DNA from: Hydractinia symbiolongicarpus
Lineage: Eukaryota > Cnidaria > Hydrozoa > Anthoathecata > Hydractiniidae
NCBI RefSeq assembly: GCF_029227915.1
Contig: NC_079879.1
Location: 1,302,001 to 1,366,000 of the forward strand
Length of the DNA stretch: 64,000 nucleotides
Reading direction: 5' to 3'
Positions 11,951 through 26,649 of this stretch are shown here, one piece after another (position 1 is the stretch's first letter; each line of letters starts with the position of its first letter). The notes below the pieces were generated by a model. The model made no database searches, was not told where the DNA came from, and saw only the letters and a list, made by a program, of their open reading frames with translations. Both the position numbers and the translations under genes were made by a program.

Positions 11951-14780
11951 CTTTAAATTTTTTTTCACCACTAAAACGCATGAGACTTGTAGTTTACAAA
12001 ATTATTTTCATTTTTGATGAGACGCTGAGTAAAAGAAGTTTAACCGCCGGCAAACAAAAACCCGCGATTTCCCGTAAATCCCGGGCCTGGCCCGTGTAGT
12101 CGAATGCATACAAAGAAAGTACTGAGTCAGTAAACTGATTTCCCGAACGATTCGTTAAATTATTTTTTCACCACTAAAACGCATGAGACTTGTAGTTTAC
12201 AAAAATGTTTTCATTTTTGATGAGACGCTGAATAAAAGAAATTTAATCGCCGGCAAACGAAAACCCGCGATTTTCCGTATATCATGGACGTGGCCCGTAT
12301 AGTCAAATGTAATCAAAGAAAGTACCCAGGGAGTAAACTCATTTCCCGAACGATTTTTTAAATTATTTTTTCACCACTAAAACGCATGAGACTTGTAGTT
12401 TTCAAAAATGATTTCATTTTTGATGAGACGCTGAATAAAAGAAGTTCAATCCCCGGCAAGCGAAAACCCGCGATTTCCCGTATATTCCGGGCTCGGCCCG
12501 TATAGTCGAATGTATACAAAGAAAGTACCCAGGGAGTAAACTGATTTCCCGAACGATTCTTTAAATTTTTTTTCACAACTAAAACGCATGAGACTTGTAG
12601 TTTACAAAAATATTTTCATTTTTGATGAGACGCTGAATAAAAGAAGTTTAATCGCCGGCAAACGAAAACCCGCGATTTTTCGTATATCATGAACTCGGCC
12701 CGTATAGTCAAATGTATACAAAGAAAGTACCCAGGGAGTAAACTCATTTCCCGAACGATTTTTTAAATTATTTTTTCACCACTAAAACGCACGAGACTTG
12801 TAGCTTTTAAAAATGATTTCATTTTTGATGAGACGCTGAATAAAAGGAGTTTAATCTCCGGCAAACGAAAACCCGCGATTTCCCGTAGGTCCCAGAGCCG
12901 GCCCGTATAATCAAAAGTATACAAAGAAAGTACCCAGGGAGTAAACTCATTTCCCGAACGATTTTTTAAATTATTTTTTTACCACTAAAACGCATGAGAC
13001 ATGTAGTTTTCAAAAATGATTTCATTTTTGATGAGACGCTGAATAAAAAGAGTTTAATCGCCGGCAAACGAAAACCCGCGATTTCCCCGATATTCCGGAC
13101 TCGGCCCGTATAGTCGAATGTATACAAAGAAAGTACCCAGGGAGTAAACTGATTTCCCGAACGATTCTTTAAATTTTTTTTCACCACTAAAACGCAAGAG
13201 ACTTGTAGTTTACAAAAATATTTTCATTTTTGATGAGACGCTGAGTAAAAGAAGTTTAACCGCCGGCAAACGAAAACCCGCGATTTTCCGTATATCACGG
13301 ACTCGGCCCGTATAGTCAAAAGTATACAAAGAAAGTACCCAGGGAGTAAACTCATTTCCCGAACGATTCTTTAAATTATTATTTCACCACTAAAACGCAT
13401 GAGACTTGTAGTTTACAAAAATGTTTTCATTTTTGATGAGACGCTGAATAAAAGAAGTTTAATCGCCGGCAAACGAAAACCCGCGGTTTTCCGTATATCA
13501 TCGACTCGGCCCGTATAGTCAAATGTATACAAAGAAAGTACCCAGGGAGTAAACTTATTTCCCGAACGATTTTTTAAATTACTTTTTCACCACTAAAACG
13601 CATGAGACTTGTAGTTTTTAAAAATGATTTCATTTTTGATGAGTCGCTGAATAAAAGGAGCTTAATCGCCGGCAAACGAAAACCCGCGATTTCCCGTATA
13701 TCCCGGACTCGGCCCGTATAGTCGAATGTATACAAAGAAAGTACCCAGGGAGTAAACTGATTTCCCGAACGATTCTTTAAATTTTTTTTCACCACTAAAA
13801 CACATGAGACTTGTAGTTTACAAAAATATTTTCATTTTTGATGAGACGCTGAATAAAAGAAGTTTAATCGCCGGCAAACGAAAACCCGCGATTTTCCGTA
13901 TATCATGGACTCGGCCTGTATAGTCAAATGTATACAAAGAAAGTACCCAGGGAGTAAACTCATTTCCCGAACGATATTTTAAATTATCTTTTCACCACTA
14001 AAACGCATGAGACTTGTAGTTTTTAAAACTGATTTCATTTTTGATGAGACGCTGAATAAAAGGAGTTTAATCGCCGGCAAACGAAAACCCGCGATTTCCC
14101 GTATATCCCGGACTCGGCCCGTATAGTCGAATGTATACAAAGAAAGTACCCAGGGAGTAAACTGATTTCCCGAACGATTCTCTAAATTTTTTTCACCACT
14201 AAAACGCATAAGACTTGTAGTTTACAAAAATATTTTCATTTTTGATGAGACGCTGAGTAAAAGAAGTTTAATCGCCGGCAAACGAAAACCCGCGATTTTC
14301 CGTATATCACGGACTCGGCCCGTATAGTCAAAAGTATACAAATAAAGTACCCAGGGAGTAAACTCATTTTGGGAACGTTTTTTTGAATTATTGTTTCACC
14401 ACTATAACGCATGAGACTTGTAGTTTTCAAAAATGATTTCATTTTTGATGAGACGCTGAATAAAAGGAGGGTAATCGCCGGCAAACGAAAACCCGCGATT
14501 TTCCGTATATCATGGACTCGGCCCGTATAGTCAAATGTATACAAAGAAAGTACCCAGGGAGTAAACTCATTTCCCGAACGATTCTTTAAATTATTTTTTC
14601 ACCACTAAAACGCATGAGACTTGTAGTTTATAAAAATGTTTTCATTTTTGATGAGACGCTGAATAAAAGAAGTTTAATCGCCGGCAAACGAAACCCGCGA
14701 TTTTCCGTATATCATCGACTCGGCCCGTATAGTCAAATGTATACAAAGAAAGTACCCAGGGAGTAAACTCATTTCCCGAA
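11300..14780 (+). repeat. Long segment L2, first copy (partner at 19,200)
   Basis: About 3.48 kb (17 monomers) recurring at 19,200-22,680 with a constant offset of 7,901 bp. Equivalent points agree at 11,493/19,394, 12,358/20,259, 12,966/20,867, 13,574/21,475, 13,979/21,880 and 14,236/22,137. It holds the distinctive monomers with aatccccggcaagcg, with taggtcccagagcc (about 12,886) and with gagacatgtag. Its left end overlaps segment L1. Confidence 0.77.
12886..12898 (+). repeat. Diagnostic monomer allele taggtcccagagc (first of ten)
   Basis: A marker variant in the GC-rich segment. It recurs near 18,761, 20,787, 27,269, 28,890, 34,768, 39,831, 41,856, 43,881 and 47,124. A sister form, taggtcccggaccc, occurs near 47,731 and 49,955, towards the transition zone. 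It is useful for tracking block copies, because each occurrence sits in the same neighbour order (aatccccggcaagcg type two monomers before). Confidence 0.8.
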
Positions 14781-15595
14781 CGATATTTTAAATTATCTTT
14801 TCACCACTAAAACGCATGAGACTTGTAGTTTTTAAAACTGATTTCATTTTTGATGAGACGCTGAATAAAAGGAGTTTAATCGCCGGCAAACGAAAACCCG
14901 CGATTTCCCGTATATCCCGGACTCGGCCCGTATAGTCGAATGTATACAAAGAAAGTACCCAGGGAGTAAACTGATTTCCCGAACGATTCTCTAAATTTTT
15001 TTCACCACTAAAACGCATGAGACTTGTAGTTTACAAAAATATTTTCATTTTTGATGAGACGCTGAGTAAAAGAAGTTTAATCGCCGGCAAACGAAAACCC
15101 GCGATTTTCCGTATATCACGGACTCGGCCCGTATAGTCAAAAGTATACAAAGAAAGTACCCAGGGAGTAAACTCATTTTTGGAACGTTTTTTTGAATTAT
15201 TGTTTCACCACTATAATGCATGAGACTTGTAGTTTTCAAAAATGATTTCATTTTTGATGAGACGCTGAATAAAAGGAGGGTAATCGCCGGCAAACGAAAA
15301 CCCGCGATTTTCCGTATATCATCGACTCGGCCCGTATAGTCAAATGTATACAAAGAAAGTACCCAGGGAGTAAACTCATTTCCCGAATGATTTTTTAAAT
15401 TAATTTTTCACCACTAAAACGCATGAGACTTGTAGTTTTCAAAAATGATTTCATTTTTGATGAGTCGCTGAATAAAAGGAGTTTAATCGCCGGCAAACGA
15501 AAACCCGCGATTTCCCGTATATCCCGGACTCGGCCCGTATAGTCGAATGTATACAAAGAAAGTACCCAGGGAGTAAACTGATTTCCCGAACGATT
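14740..15595 (+). repeat. ~0.87-kb four-monomer module, copy 5
   Basis: Matches copy 4 at an offset of 5,266 bp. It follows a related, shorter A-B pair (13,979 and 14,236) at 809 bp, so two module-like units lie in tandem here. The intervening monomer carries the one-base-deleted allele acgaaacccgcg near 14,689. Confidence 0.72.
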
Positions 15596-17216
15596 CTTTA
15601 AATTTTTTTTCACCACTAAAACACATGAGACTTGTAGTTTACAAAAATATTTTCATTTTTGATGAGACGCTGAATAAAAGAAGTTTAATCGCCGGCAAAG
15701 GAAAACCCGCGATTTTCCGTATAGTATGGACTCGGCCTGTATAGTCAAATGTATACAAAGAAAGTACCCAGGGAGTAAACTCATTTCCCGAACGATATTT
15801 TAAATTATCTTTTCACCACTAAAACGCATGAGACTTGTAGTTTTTAAAACTGATTTCATTTTTGATGAGACGCTGAAAAGAAGGAGTTTAATCGCCGGCA
15901 AACGAAAACCCGCGATTTCCCGTATATCCCGGACTCGGCCCGTATAGTCGAATGTATACAAAGAAAGTACCCAGGGAGTAAACTGATTTCCCGAACGATT
16001 CTTTAAATTTTTTTTCACCACTAAAACGCATGAGACTTGTAGTTTACAAAAATATTTTCATTTTTGATGAGACGCTGAATAGAATAAGTTTAATCGCCGG
16101 CAAACGAAAACCCGCGATTTCCCGTAAATCCCGGGCCTGGCCCGTATAGTCGAATGCATACAAAGAAAGTACTCAGTCAGTAAACTGATTTCCCGAACGA
16201 TTCTTTAAATTACTTTTTCACCACTAAAACGCAAGAGACTTGTAGTTTACAAAAATGTTTTCATTTTTGATGAGACGCTGAATAGAATAAGTTTAATCGC
16301 CGGCAAACGAAAACCCGCAATTTCCCGTAAATCCCGGGCCTGGCCCGTATAGTTAAATGCATACAAAGAAAGTACCCAGGGAGTAAACTCATTTCCCGAA
16401 CGATTTTTAAAATTATTTTTTCACCACTAAAACGCATGAGACTTGTAGTTTTCAAAAATGATTTCATTTTTGATGAGACGCTGAATAAAAGGAGGTTAAT
16501 CGCCGGCAAACGAAAACCCGCGATTTTCCGTATATCATGGACTCGGCTCGTATAGTCAAATGTATACAAAGAAAGTACCCAGGGAGTAAACTCATTTCCA
16601 TAACGATTCTTTAAATTATTTTTTCACCACTAAAACGCATGAGACTTGTAGTTTACAAAAATGTTTTCATTTTTGATGAGACGCTGAATAAAAGAAGTTT
16701 AATCGCCGGCAAACGAAAACCCGCGATTTTCCGTATATCATGGACTCGGCCCGTATAGTCAAATGTATACAAAGAAAGTACCCAGGGAGTAAACTGATTT
16801 CCCGAACGATTCTTTAAATTTTTTTTCACCACTAAAACGCATGAGACTTGTAGCTTTCAAAAATGATTTCATTTTTAATGAGACGCTGAATAAAAGGAGG
16901 TTAATCGCCGGCAAACGAAAACCCGCGATTTTCCGTATATCATGGACTCGGCTCGTATAGTCAAATGTATACAAAGAAAGTACCCAGGGAGTAAACTCAT
17001 TTCCATAACGATTCTTTAAATTATTTTTTCACCACTAAAACGCATGAGACTTGTAGTTTACAAAAATGTTTTCATTTTTGATGAGACGCTGAATAAAAGA
17101 AGTTTAATCGCCGGCAAACAAAAACCCGCGATTTTCCGTATATCATGGACTCGGCCCGTATAGTCAAATGTATACAAAGAAAGTACCCAGGGAGTAAACT
17201 GATTTCCCGAACGATT
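14740..17216 (+). repeat. Long segment L1, second copy
   Basis: Twelve-monomer copy of 9,475-11,950. Its right half (about 15,350-17,210) occurs a third time at 24,060-25,921, offset 8,711 bp. That third copy matches the first copy for even longer, to about 12,069/26,046 at an offset of 13,977 bp. So the three copies share different extents, as expected if blocks were copied and trimmed in several rounds. Confidence 0.73.
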
Positions 17217-18343
17217 CGTTAAATTATTTTTTCACCACTAAAACGCATGAGACTTGTAGTTTACAAAAATGTTTTCATTTTTGATGAGACGCTGAATAAA
17301 AGAAATTTAATCGCCGGCAAACGAAAACCCGCGATTTTCCGTATATCATGGACTTGGCCCGTATAGTCAAATGTAATCAAAGAAAGTACCCAGGGAGTAA
17401 ACTCATTTCCCGAACGATTTTTTAAATTATTTTTTCACCACTAAAACGCATGAGACTTGTAGTTTTCAAAAATGATTTCATTTTTGATGAGACGCTGAAT
17501 AAAAGAAGTTCAATCCCCGGCAAGCGAAAACCCGCGATTTTCCGTATATCATGGACTCGGCCCGTATAGTCAAATGTATACAAAGAAAGTACCCAGGGAG
17601 TAAACTGATTTCCCGAACGATTCTTTAAATTTTTTTTCACCACTAAAACGCATGAGACTTGTAGCTTTCAAAAATGATTTCATTTTTAATGAGACGCTGA
17701 ATAAAAGGAGGTTAATCGCCGGCAAACGAAAACCCGCGATTTTCCGTATATCATGGACTCGGCTCGTATAGTCAAATGTATACAAAGAAAGTACCCAGGG
17801 AGTAAACTCATTTCCATAACGATTCTTTAAATTATTTTTTCACCACTAAAACGCATGAGACTTGTAGTTTACAAAAATGTTTTCATTTTTGATGAGACGC
17901 TGAATAAAAGAAGTTTAATCGCCGGCAAACAAAAACCCGCGATTTTCCGTATATCATGGACTCGGCCCGTATAGTCAAATGTATACAAAGAAAGTACCCA
18001 GGGAGTAAACTGATTTCCCGAACGATTCGTTAAATTATTTTTTCACCACTAAAACGCATGAGACTTGTAGTTTACAAAAATGTTTTCATTTTTGATGAGA
18101 CGCTGAATAAAAGAAATTTAATCGCCGGCAAACGAAAACCCGCGATTTTCCGTATATCATGGACTTGGCCCGTATAGTCAAATGTAATCAAAGAAAGTAC
18201 CCAGGGAGTAAACTCATTTCCCGAACGATTTTTTAAATTATTTTTTCACCACTAAAACGCATGAGACTTGTAGTTTTCAAAAATGATTTCATTTTTGATG
18301 AGACGCTGAATAAAAGAAGTTCAATCCCCGGCAAGCGAAAACC
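16722..18343 (+). repeat. 811-bp four-monomer tandem duplication
   Basis: Points at 16,759/17,570 and 17,422/18,233 are 811 bp apart, and the period runs for almost exactly two copies. The join is a hybrid monomer. Its left part is the aatccccggcaagcg type and its right part the ttttccgtatatcatgg type, with the switch between about 17,526 and 17,541. This is the footprint expected of an unequal exchange between misaligned monomers. Each copy also lacks one monomer (the tactgagtcag type) that is present between the same neighbours at 11.5-12.4 kb. Confidence 0.78.
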
Positions 18344-19199
18344 CGCGATTTCCCGTATATTCCGGGCTCGGCCCGTATAGTCGAATGTATACAAAGAAAG
18401 TACCCAGGGAGTAAACTGATTTCCCGAACGATTCTTTAAATTTTTTTTCACAACTAAAACGCATGAGACTTGTAGTTTACAAAAATATTTTCATTTTTGA
18501 TGAGACGCTGAATAAAAGAAGTTTAATCGCCGGCAAACGAAAACCCGCGATTTTTCGTATATCATGAACTCGGCCCGTATAGTCAAATGTATACAAAGAA
18601 AGTACCCAGGGAATAAACTCATTTCCCGAACGATTTTTTAAATTATTTTTTCACCACTAAAACGCACGAGACTTGTAGCTTTTAAAAATGATTTCATTTT
18701 TGATGAGACGCTGAATAAAAGGAGTTTAATCTCCGGCAAACGAAAACCCGCGATTTCCCGTAGGTCCCAGAGCCGGCCCGTATAATCAAAAGTATACAAA
18801 GAAAGTACCCAGGGAGTAAACTCATTTCCCGAACGATTTTTTAAATTATTTTTTTACCACTAAAACGCATGAGACATGTAGTTTTCAAAAATGATTTCAT
18901 TTTTGATGAGACGCTGAATAAAAAGAGTTTAATCGCCGGCAAACGAAAACCCGCGATTTCCCCGATATTCCGGACTCGGCCCGTATAGTCGAATGTATAC
19001 AAAGAAAGTACCCAGGGAGTAAACTGATTTCCCGAACGATTCTTTAAATTTTTTTTCACCACTAAAACGCAAGAGACTTGTAGTTTACAAAAATATTTTC
19101 ATTTTTGATGAGACGCTGAGTAAAAGAAGTTTAACCGCCGGCAAACGAAAACCCGCGATTTTCCGTATATCACGGACTCGGCCCGTATAGTCAAAAGTA

Positions 19200-22100
19200 T
19201 ACAAAGAAAGTACCCAGGGAGTAAACTCATTTCCATAACGATTCTTTAAATTATTTTTTCACCACTAAAACGCATGAGACTTGTAGTTTACAAAAATGTT
19301 TTCATTTTTGATGAGACGCTGAATAAAAGAAGTTTAATCGCCGGCAAACGAAAACCCGCGATTTTCCGTATATCATGGACTCGGCCCGTATAGTCAAATG
19401 TATACAAAGAAAGTACCCAGGGAGTAAACTGATTTCCCGAACGATTCTTTAAATTTTTTTTCACCACTAAAACGCATGAGACTTGTAGCTTTCAAAAATG
19501 ATTTCATTTTTAATGAGACGCTGAATAAAAGGAGGTTAATCGCCGGCAAACGAAAACCCGCGATTTTCCGTATATCATGGACTCGGCTCGTATAGTCAAA
19601 TGTATACAAAGAAAGTACCCAGGGAGTAAACTCATTTCCATAACGATTCTTTAAATTATTTTTTCACCACTAAAACGCATGAGACTTGTAGTTTACAAAA
19701 ATGTTTTCATTTTTGATGAGACGCTGAATAAAAGAAGTTTAATCGCCGGCAAACGAAAACCCGCGATTTTCCGTATATCATGGACTCGGCCCGTATAGTC
19801 AAATGTATACAAAGAAAGTACCCAGGGAGTAAACTGATTTCCCGAACGATTCTTTAAATTTTTTTTCACCACTAAAACGCATGAGACTTGTAGTTTACAA
19901 AATTATTTTCATTTTTGATGAGACGCTGAGTAAAAGAAGTTTAACCGCCGGCAAACAAAAACCCGCGATTTCCCGTAAATCCCGGGCCTGGCCCGTGTAG
20001 TCGAATGCATACAAAGAAAGTACTGAGTCAGTAAACTGATTTCCCGAACGATTCGTTAAATTATTTTTTCACCACTAAAACGCATGAGACTTGTAGTTTA
20101 CAAAAATGTTTTCATTTTTGATGAGACGCTGAATAAAAGAAATTTAATCGCCGGCAAACGAAAACCCGCGATTTTCCGTATATCATGGACTTGGCCCGTA
20201 TAGTCAAATGTAATCAAAGAAAGTACCCAGGGAGTAAACTCATTTCCCGAACGATTTTTTAAATTATTTTTTCACCACTAAAACGCATGAGACTTGTAGT
20301 TTTCAAAAATGATTTCATTTTTGATGAGACGCTGAATAAAAGAAGTTCAATCCCCGGCAAGCGAAAACCCGCGATTTCCCGTATATTCCGGGCTCGGCCC
20401 GTATAGTCGAATGTATACAAAGAAAGTACCCAGGGAGTAAACTGATTTCCCGAACGATTCTTTAAATTTTTTTTCACAACTAAAACGCATGAGACTTGTA
20501 GTTTACAAAAATATTTTCATTTTTGATGAGACGCTGAATAAAAGAAGTTTAATCGCCGGCAAACGAAAACCCGCGATTTTTCGTATATCATGAACTCGGC
20601 CCGTATAGTCAATTGTATACAAAGAAAGTACCCAGGGAGTAAACTCATTTCCCGAACGATTTTTTAAATTATTTTTTCACCACTAAAACGCACGAGACTT
20701 GTAGCTTTTAAAAATGATTTCATTTTTGATGAGACGCTGAATAAAAGGAGTTTAATCTCCGGCAAACGAAAACCCGCGATTTCCCGTAGGTCCCAGAGCC
20801 GGCCCGTATAATCAAAAGTATACAAAGAAAGTACCCAGGGAGTAAACTCATTTCCCGAACGATTTTTTAAATTATTTTTTTACCACTAAAACGCATGAGA
20901 CATGTAGTTTTCAAAAATGATTTCATTTTTGATGAGACGCTGAATAAAAAGAGTTTAATCGCCGGCAAACGAAAACCCGCGATTTCCCCGATAATCCGGA
21001 CTCGGCCCGTATAGTCGAATGTATACAAAGAAAGTACCCAGGGAGTAAACTGATTTCCCGAACGATTCTTTAAATTTTTTTTCACCACTAAAACGCAAGA
21101 GACTTGTAGTTTACAAAAATATTTTCATTTTTGATGAGACGCTGAGTAAAAGAAGTTTAACCGCCGGCAAACGAAAACCCGCGATTTTCCGTATATCACG
21201 GACTCGGCCCGTATAGTCAAAAGTATACAAAGAAAGTACCCAGGGAGTAAACTCATTTCCCGAACGATTCTTTAAATTATTATTTCACCACTAAAACGCA
21301 TGAGACTTGTAGTTTACAAAAATGTTTTCATTTTTGATGAGACGCTGAATAAAAGAAGTTTAATCGCCGGCAAACGAAAACCCGCGGTTTTCCGTATATC
21401 ATCGACTCGGCCCGTATAGTCAAATGTATACAAAGAAAGTACCCAGGGAGTAAACTCATTTCCCGAACGATTTTTTAAATTACTTTTTCACCACTAAAAC
21501 GCATGAGACTTGTAGTTTTTAAAAATGATTTCATTTTTGATGAGTCGCTGAATAAAAGGAGCTTAATCGCCGGCAAACGAAAACCCGCGATTTCCCGTAT
21601 ATCCCGGACTCGGCCCGTATAGTCGAATGTATACAAAGAAAGTACCCAGGAAGTAAACTGATTTCGCGAACGATTCTTTAAATTTTTTTTCACCACTAAA
21701 ACACATGAGACTTGTAGTTTACAAAAATATTTTCATTTTTGATGAGACGCTGAATAAAAGAAGTTTAATCGCCGGCAAACGAAAACCCGCGATTTTCCGT
21801 ATATCATGGACTCGGCCTGTATAGTCAAATGTATACAAAGAAAGTACCCAGGGAGTAAACTCATTTCCCGAACGATATTTTAAATTATCTTTTCACCACT
21901 AAAACGCATGAGACTTGTAGTTTTTAAAACTGATTTCATTTTTGATGAGACGCTGAATAAAAGGAGTTTAATCGCCGGCAAACGAAAACCCGCGATTTCC
22001 CGTATATCCCGGACTCGGCCCGTATAGTCGAATGTATACAAAGAAAGTACCCAGGGAGTAAACTGATTTCCCGAACGATTCTCTAAATTTTTTTCACCAC

Positions 22101-22680
22101 TAAAACGCATAAGACTTGTAGTTTACAAAAATATTTTCATTTTTGATGAGACGCTGAGTAAAAGAAGTTTAATCGCCGGCAAACGAAAACCCGCGATTTT
22201 CCGTATATCACGGACTCGACCCGTATAGTCAAAAGTATACAAATAAAGTACCCAGGGAGTAAACTCATTTTGGGAACGTTTTTTTGAATTATTGTTTCAC
22301 CACTATAACGCATGAGACTTGTAGTATTCAAAAATATTTTCATTTTTGATGAGACGCTGAATAAAAGGAGGGTAATCGCCGGCAAACGAAAACCCGCGAT
22401 TTTCCGTATATCATGGACTCGGCCCGTATAGTCAAATGTATACAAAGAAAGTACCCAGGGAGTAAACTCATTTCCCGAACGATTCTTTAAATTATTTTTT
22501 CACCACTAAAACGCATGAGACTTGTAGTTTATAAAAATGTTTTCATTTTTGATGAGACGCTGAATAAAAGAAGTTTAATCGCCGGCAAACGAAACCCGCG
22601 ATTTTCCGTATATCATCGACTCGGCCCGTATAGTCAAATGTATACAAAGAAAGTACCCAGGGAGTAAACTCATTTCCCGA
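19200..22680 (+). repeat. Long segment L2, second copy
   Basis: Copy of 11,300-14,780 at an offset of 7,901 bp. The left limit lies before ccataacg, where the flank changes from gtcaaatg to gtcaaaag. The right limit is where gaacgatatttt is replaced by gaatgatttttt. Private changes in this copy include gtagtattcaaaaatattttc near 22,321, gacccg near 22,217 and gataatccgg near 20,990. Confidence 0.77.
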
Positions 22681-23129
22681 ATGATTTTTTAAATTAATTT
22701 TTCACCACTAAAACGCATGAGACTTGTAGTTTTCAAAAATGATTTCATTTTTGATGAGTCGCTGAATAAAAGGAGTTTAATCACCGGCAAACGAAAACCC
22801 GCGATTTCCCGTATATCCCGGACTCGGCCCGTATAGTCGAATGTATACAAAGAAAGTACCCAGGGAGTAAACTGATTTCCCGAACGATTCTTTAAATTTT
22901 TTTTCACGACTAAAACACATGAGACTTGTAGTTTACAAAAATATTTTCATTTTTGATGAGACGCTGAATAAAAGAAGTTTAATCGCCGGCAAACGAAAAC
23001 CCGCGATTTTCCGTATAGTATGGACTCGGCCTGTATAGTCAAATGTATACAAAGAAAGTACCCAGGGAGTAAACTCATTTCCCGAACGATATTTTAAATT
23101 ATCTTTTCACCACTAAAACGCATGAGACT

Positions 23130-24347
23130 TGTAGTTTTTAAAACTGATTTCATTTTTGATGAGACGCTGAAAAGAAGGAGTTTAATCGCCGGCAAACGAA
23201 AACCCGCGATTTCCCGTATATCCCGGACTCGGCCCGTATAGTCGAATGTATACAAAGAAAGTACCCAGGGAGTAAACTGATTTCATGAACGATTCTTTAA
23301 ATTTTTTTTCACCACTAAAACGCATGAGACTTGTAGTTTACAAAAATGTTTTCATTTTTGATGAGACTCTGAATAGAATAAGTTTAATCGCCGGCAAACG
23401 AAAACCCGCAATTTCCCGTAAATCCCGGGCCTGGCCCGTATAGTTAAATGCATACAAAGAAAGTACCCAGGGAGTAAACTCATTTCCCGAATGATTTTTT
23501 AAATTATTTTTTCACCACTAAAACGCATGAGACTTGTAGTTTTCAAAAATGATTTCATTTTTGATGAGTCGCTGAATAAAAGGAGTTTAATCGCCGGCAA
23601 ACGAAAACCCGCGATTTCCCGTATATCCCGGACTCGGCCCGTATAGTCGAATGTATACAAAGAAAGTACCCAGGGAGTAAACTGATTTCCCGAACGATTC
23701 TTTAAATTTTTTTTCACCACTAAAACACATGAGACTTGTAGTTTTTAAAACTGATTTCATTTTTGATGAGACGCTGAAAAGAAGGAGTTTAATCGCCGGC
23801 AAACGAAAACCCGCGATTTCCCGTATATCCCGGACTCGGCCCGTATAGTCGAATGTATACAAAGAAAGTACCCAGGGAGTAAACTGATTTCATGAACGAT
23901 TCTTTAAATTTTTTTTCACCACTAAAACGCATGAGACTTGTAGTTTACAAAAATGTTTTCATTTTTGATGAGACGCTGAATAGAATAAGTTTAATCGCCG
24001 GCAAACGAAAACCCGCAATTTCCCGTAAATCCCGGGCCTGGCCCGTATAGTTAAATGCATACAAAGAAAGTACCCAGGGAGTAAACTCATTTCCCGAATG
24101 ATTTTTTAAATTATTTTTTCACCACTAAAACGCATGAGACTTGTAGTTTTCAAAAATGATTTCATTTTTGATGAGTCGCTGAATAAAAGGAGTTTAATCG
24201 CCGGCAAACGAAAACCCGCGATTTCCCGTATATCCCGGACTCGGCCCGTATAGTCGAATGTATACAAAGAAAGTACCCAGGGAGTAAACTGATTTCCCGA
24301 ACGATTCTTTAAATTTTTTTTCACCACTAAAACACATGAGACTTGTA
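23130..24347 (+). repeat. 607-bp three-monomer tandem duplication
   Basis: The private allele ctgatttcatgaacg occurs near 23,276 and again 607 bp downstream, and the period covers two copies. The join is a hybrid monomer with cacatgag on the left and gtttttaaaactg on the right, switching between about 23,727 and 23,744. The copies differ near 23,367, where gagactctg replaces gagacgctg. Confidence 0.77.
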
Positions 24348-26046
24348 GTTTACAAAAATATTTTCATTTTTGATGAGACGCTGAATAAAAGAAGTTTAAT
24401 CGCCGGCAAAGGAAAACCCGCGATTTTCCGTATAGTATGGACTCGGCCTGTATAGTCAAATGTATACAAAGAAAGTACCCAGGGAGTAAACTCATTTCCC
24501 GAACGATATTTTAAATTATCTTTTCACCACTAAAACGCATGAGACTTGTAGTTTTTAAAACTGATTTCATTTTTGATGAGACGCTGAAAAGAAGGAGTTT
24601 AATCGCCGGCAAACGAAAACCCGCGATTTCCCGTATATCCCGGACTCGGCCCGTATAGTCGAATGTATACAAAGAAAGTACCCAGGGAGTAAACTGATTT
24701 CCCGAAAGATTCTTTAAATTTTTTTTCACCACTAAAACGCATGAGACTTGTAGTTTACAAAAATATTTTCATTTTTGATGAGACGCTGAATAGAATAAGT
24801 TTAATCGCCGGCAAACGAAAACCCGCGATTTCCCGTAAATCCCGGGCCTGGCCCGTATAGTCGAATGCATACAAAGAAAGTACTCAGTCAGTAAACTGAT
24901 TTCCCGAACGATTCTTTAAATTACTTTTTCACCACTAAAACGCAAGAGACTTGTAGTTTACAAAAATGTTTTCATTTTTGATGAGACGCTGAATAGAATA
25001 AGTTTAATCGCCGGCAAACGAAAACCCGCAATTTCCCGTAAATCCCGGGCCTGGCCCGTATAGTTAAATGCATACAAAGAAAGTACCCAGGGAGTAAACT
25101 CATTTCCCGAACGATTTTTAAAATTATTTTTTCACCACTAAAACGCATGAGACTTGTAGTTTTCAAAAATGATTTCATTTTTGATGAGACGCTGAATAAA
25201 AGGAGGTTAATCGCCGGCAAACGAAAACCCGCGATTTTCCGTATATCATGGACTCGGCTCGTATAGTCAAATGTATACAAAGAAAGTACCCAGGGAGTAA
25301 ACTCATTTCCATAACGATTCTTTAAATTATTTTTTCACCACTAAAACGCATGAGACTTGTAGTTTACAAAAATTTTTTCATTTTTGATGAGACGCTGAAT
25401 AAAAGAAGTTTAATCGCCGGCAAACGAAAACCCGCGATTTTCCGTATATCATGGACTCGGCCCGTATAGTCAAATGTATACAAAGAAAGTACCCAGGGAG
25501 TAAACTGATTTCCCGAACGATTCTTTAAATTTTTTTTCACCACTAAAACGCATGAGACTTGTAGCTTTCAAAAATGATTTCATTTTTGATGAGACGCTGA
25601 ATAAAAGGAGGTTAATCGCCGGCAAACGAAAACCCGCGATTTTCCGTATATCATGGACTCGGCTCGTATAGTCAAATGTATACAAAGAAAGTACCCAGGG
25701 AGTAAACTCATTTCCATAACGATTCTTTAAATTATTTTTTCACCACTAAAACGCATGAGACTTGTAGTTTACAAAAATGTTTTCATTTTTGATGAGACGC
25801 TGAATAAAAGAAGTTTAATCGCCGGCAAACGAAAACCCGCGATTTTCCGTATATCATGGACTCGGCCCGTATAGTCAAATGTATACAAAGAAAGTACCCA
25901 GGGAGTAAACTGATTTCCCGAACGATTCTTTAAATTTTTTTTCACCACTAAAACGCATGAGACTTGTAGTTTACAAAATTATTTTCATTTTTGATGAGAC
26001 GCTGAGTAAAAGAAGTTTAACCGCCGGCAAACAAAAACCCGCGATT
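24060..26046 (+). repeat. Long segment L1, third copy (right part)
   Basis: Matches 15,350-17,210 (offset 8,711) and 10,095-12,069 (offset 13,977). Near 26,047 the match to the first copy ends inside cccgcgattt, where the sequence switches from the ccc to the tcc continuation. This is a hybrid monomer whose right end (gtcgaatgcatac) returns to the original type. Small private changes include aattttttc near 25,370 and cgaaagatt near 24,703. Confidence 0.72.
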
Positions 26047-26649
26047 TTCCGTATATCACGGACTCGGCCCGTATAGTCGAATGCATACAAAGAAAGTACT
26101 CAGTCAGTAAACTGATTTCCCGAACGATTCTTTAAGTTATTTTTTCACCACTAAAACGCATGAGACTTGTAGTTTTCAAAAATGTTTTCATTTTTGATGA
26201 AAGGCTGAATAAAAGAAGTTTAATCGCCGGCAAACGAAAACCCGCGATTTCCCGTAAATCCCGGGCTTGGCCCCTATAGTCAAAAGTACACGAAGAAAGT
26301 ACCCAGGCACTAAACTCATTTTTGGAACGTTTTTTTGAATTATTTTTTCACCACTATAACGCAAGAGACTTGTAGTATTCAAAAATGTTTTCATTTTTGA
26401 TAGGACGCTGAATAGAATAAGTTTAATCGCCGGCAAACGAAAACCCGCGATTTCCCGTAAATCCCGGGCCTGGCCCGTATAGTCGAATGCATACAAAGAA
26501 AGTACTGAGTCAGTAAACTGATTTCCCGAACGATTCGTTAAATTATTTTTTCACCACTAAAACGCATGAGACTTGTAGTTTACAAAAATGTTTTCATTTT
26601 TGATGAGACGCTGAATAAAAGAAATTTAATCGCCGGCAAACGAAAACCC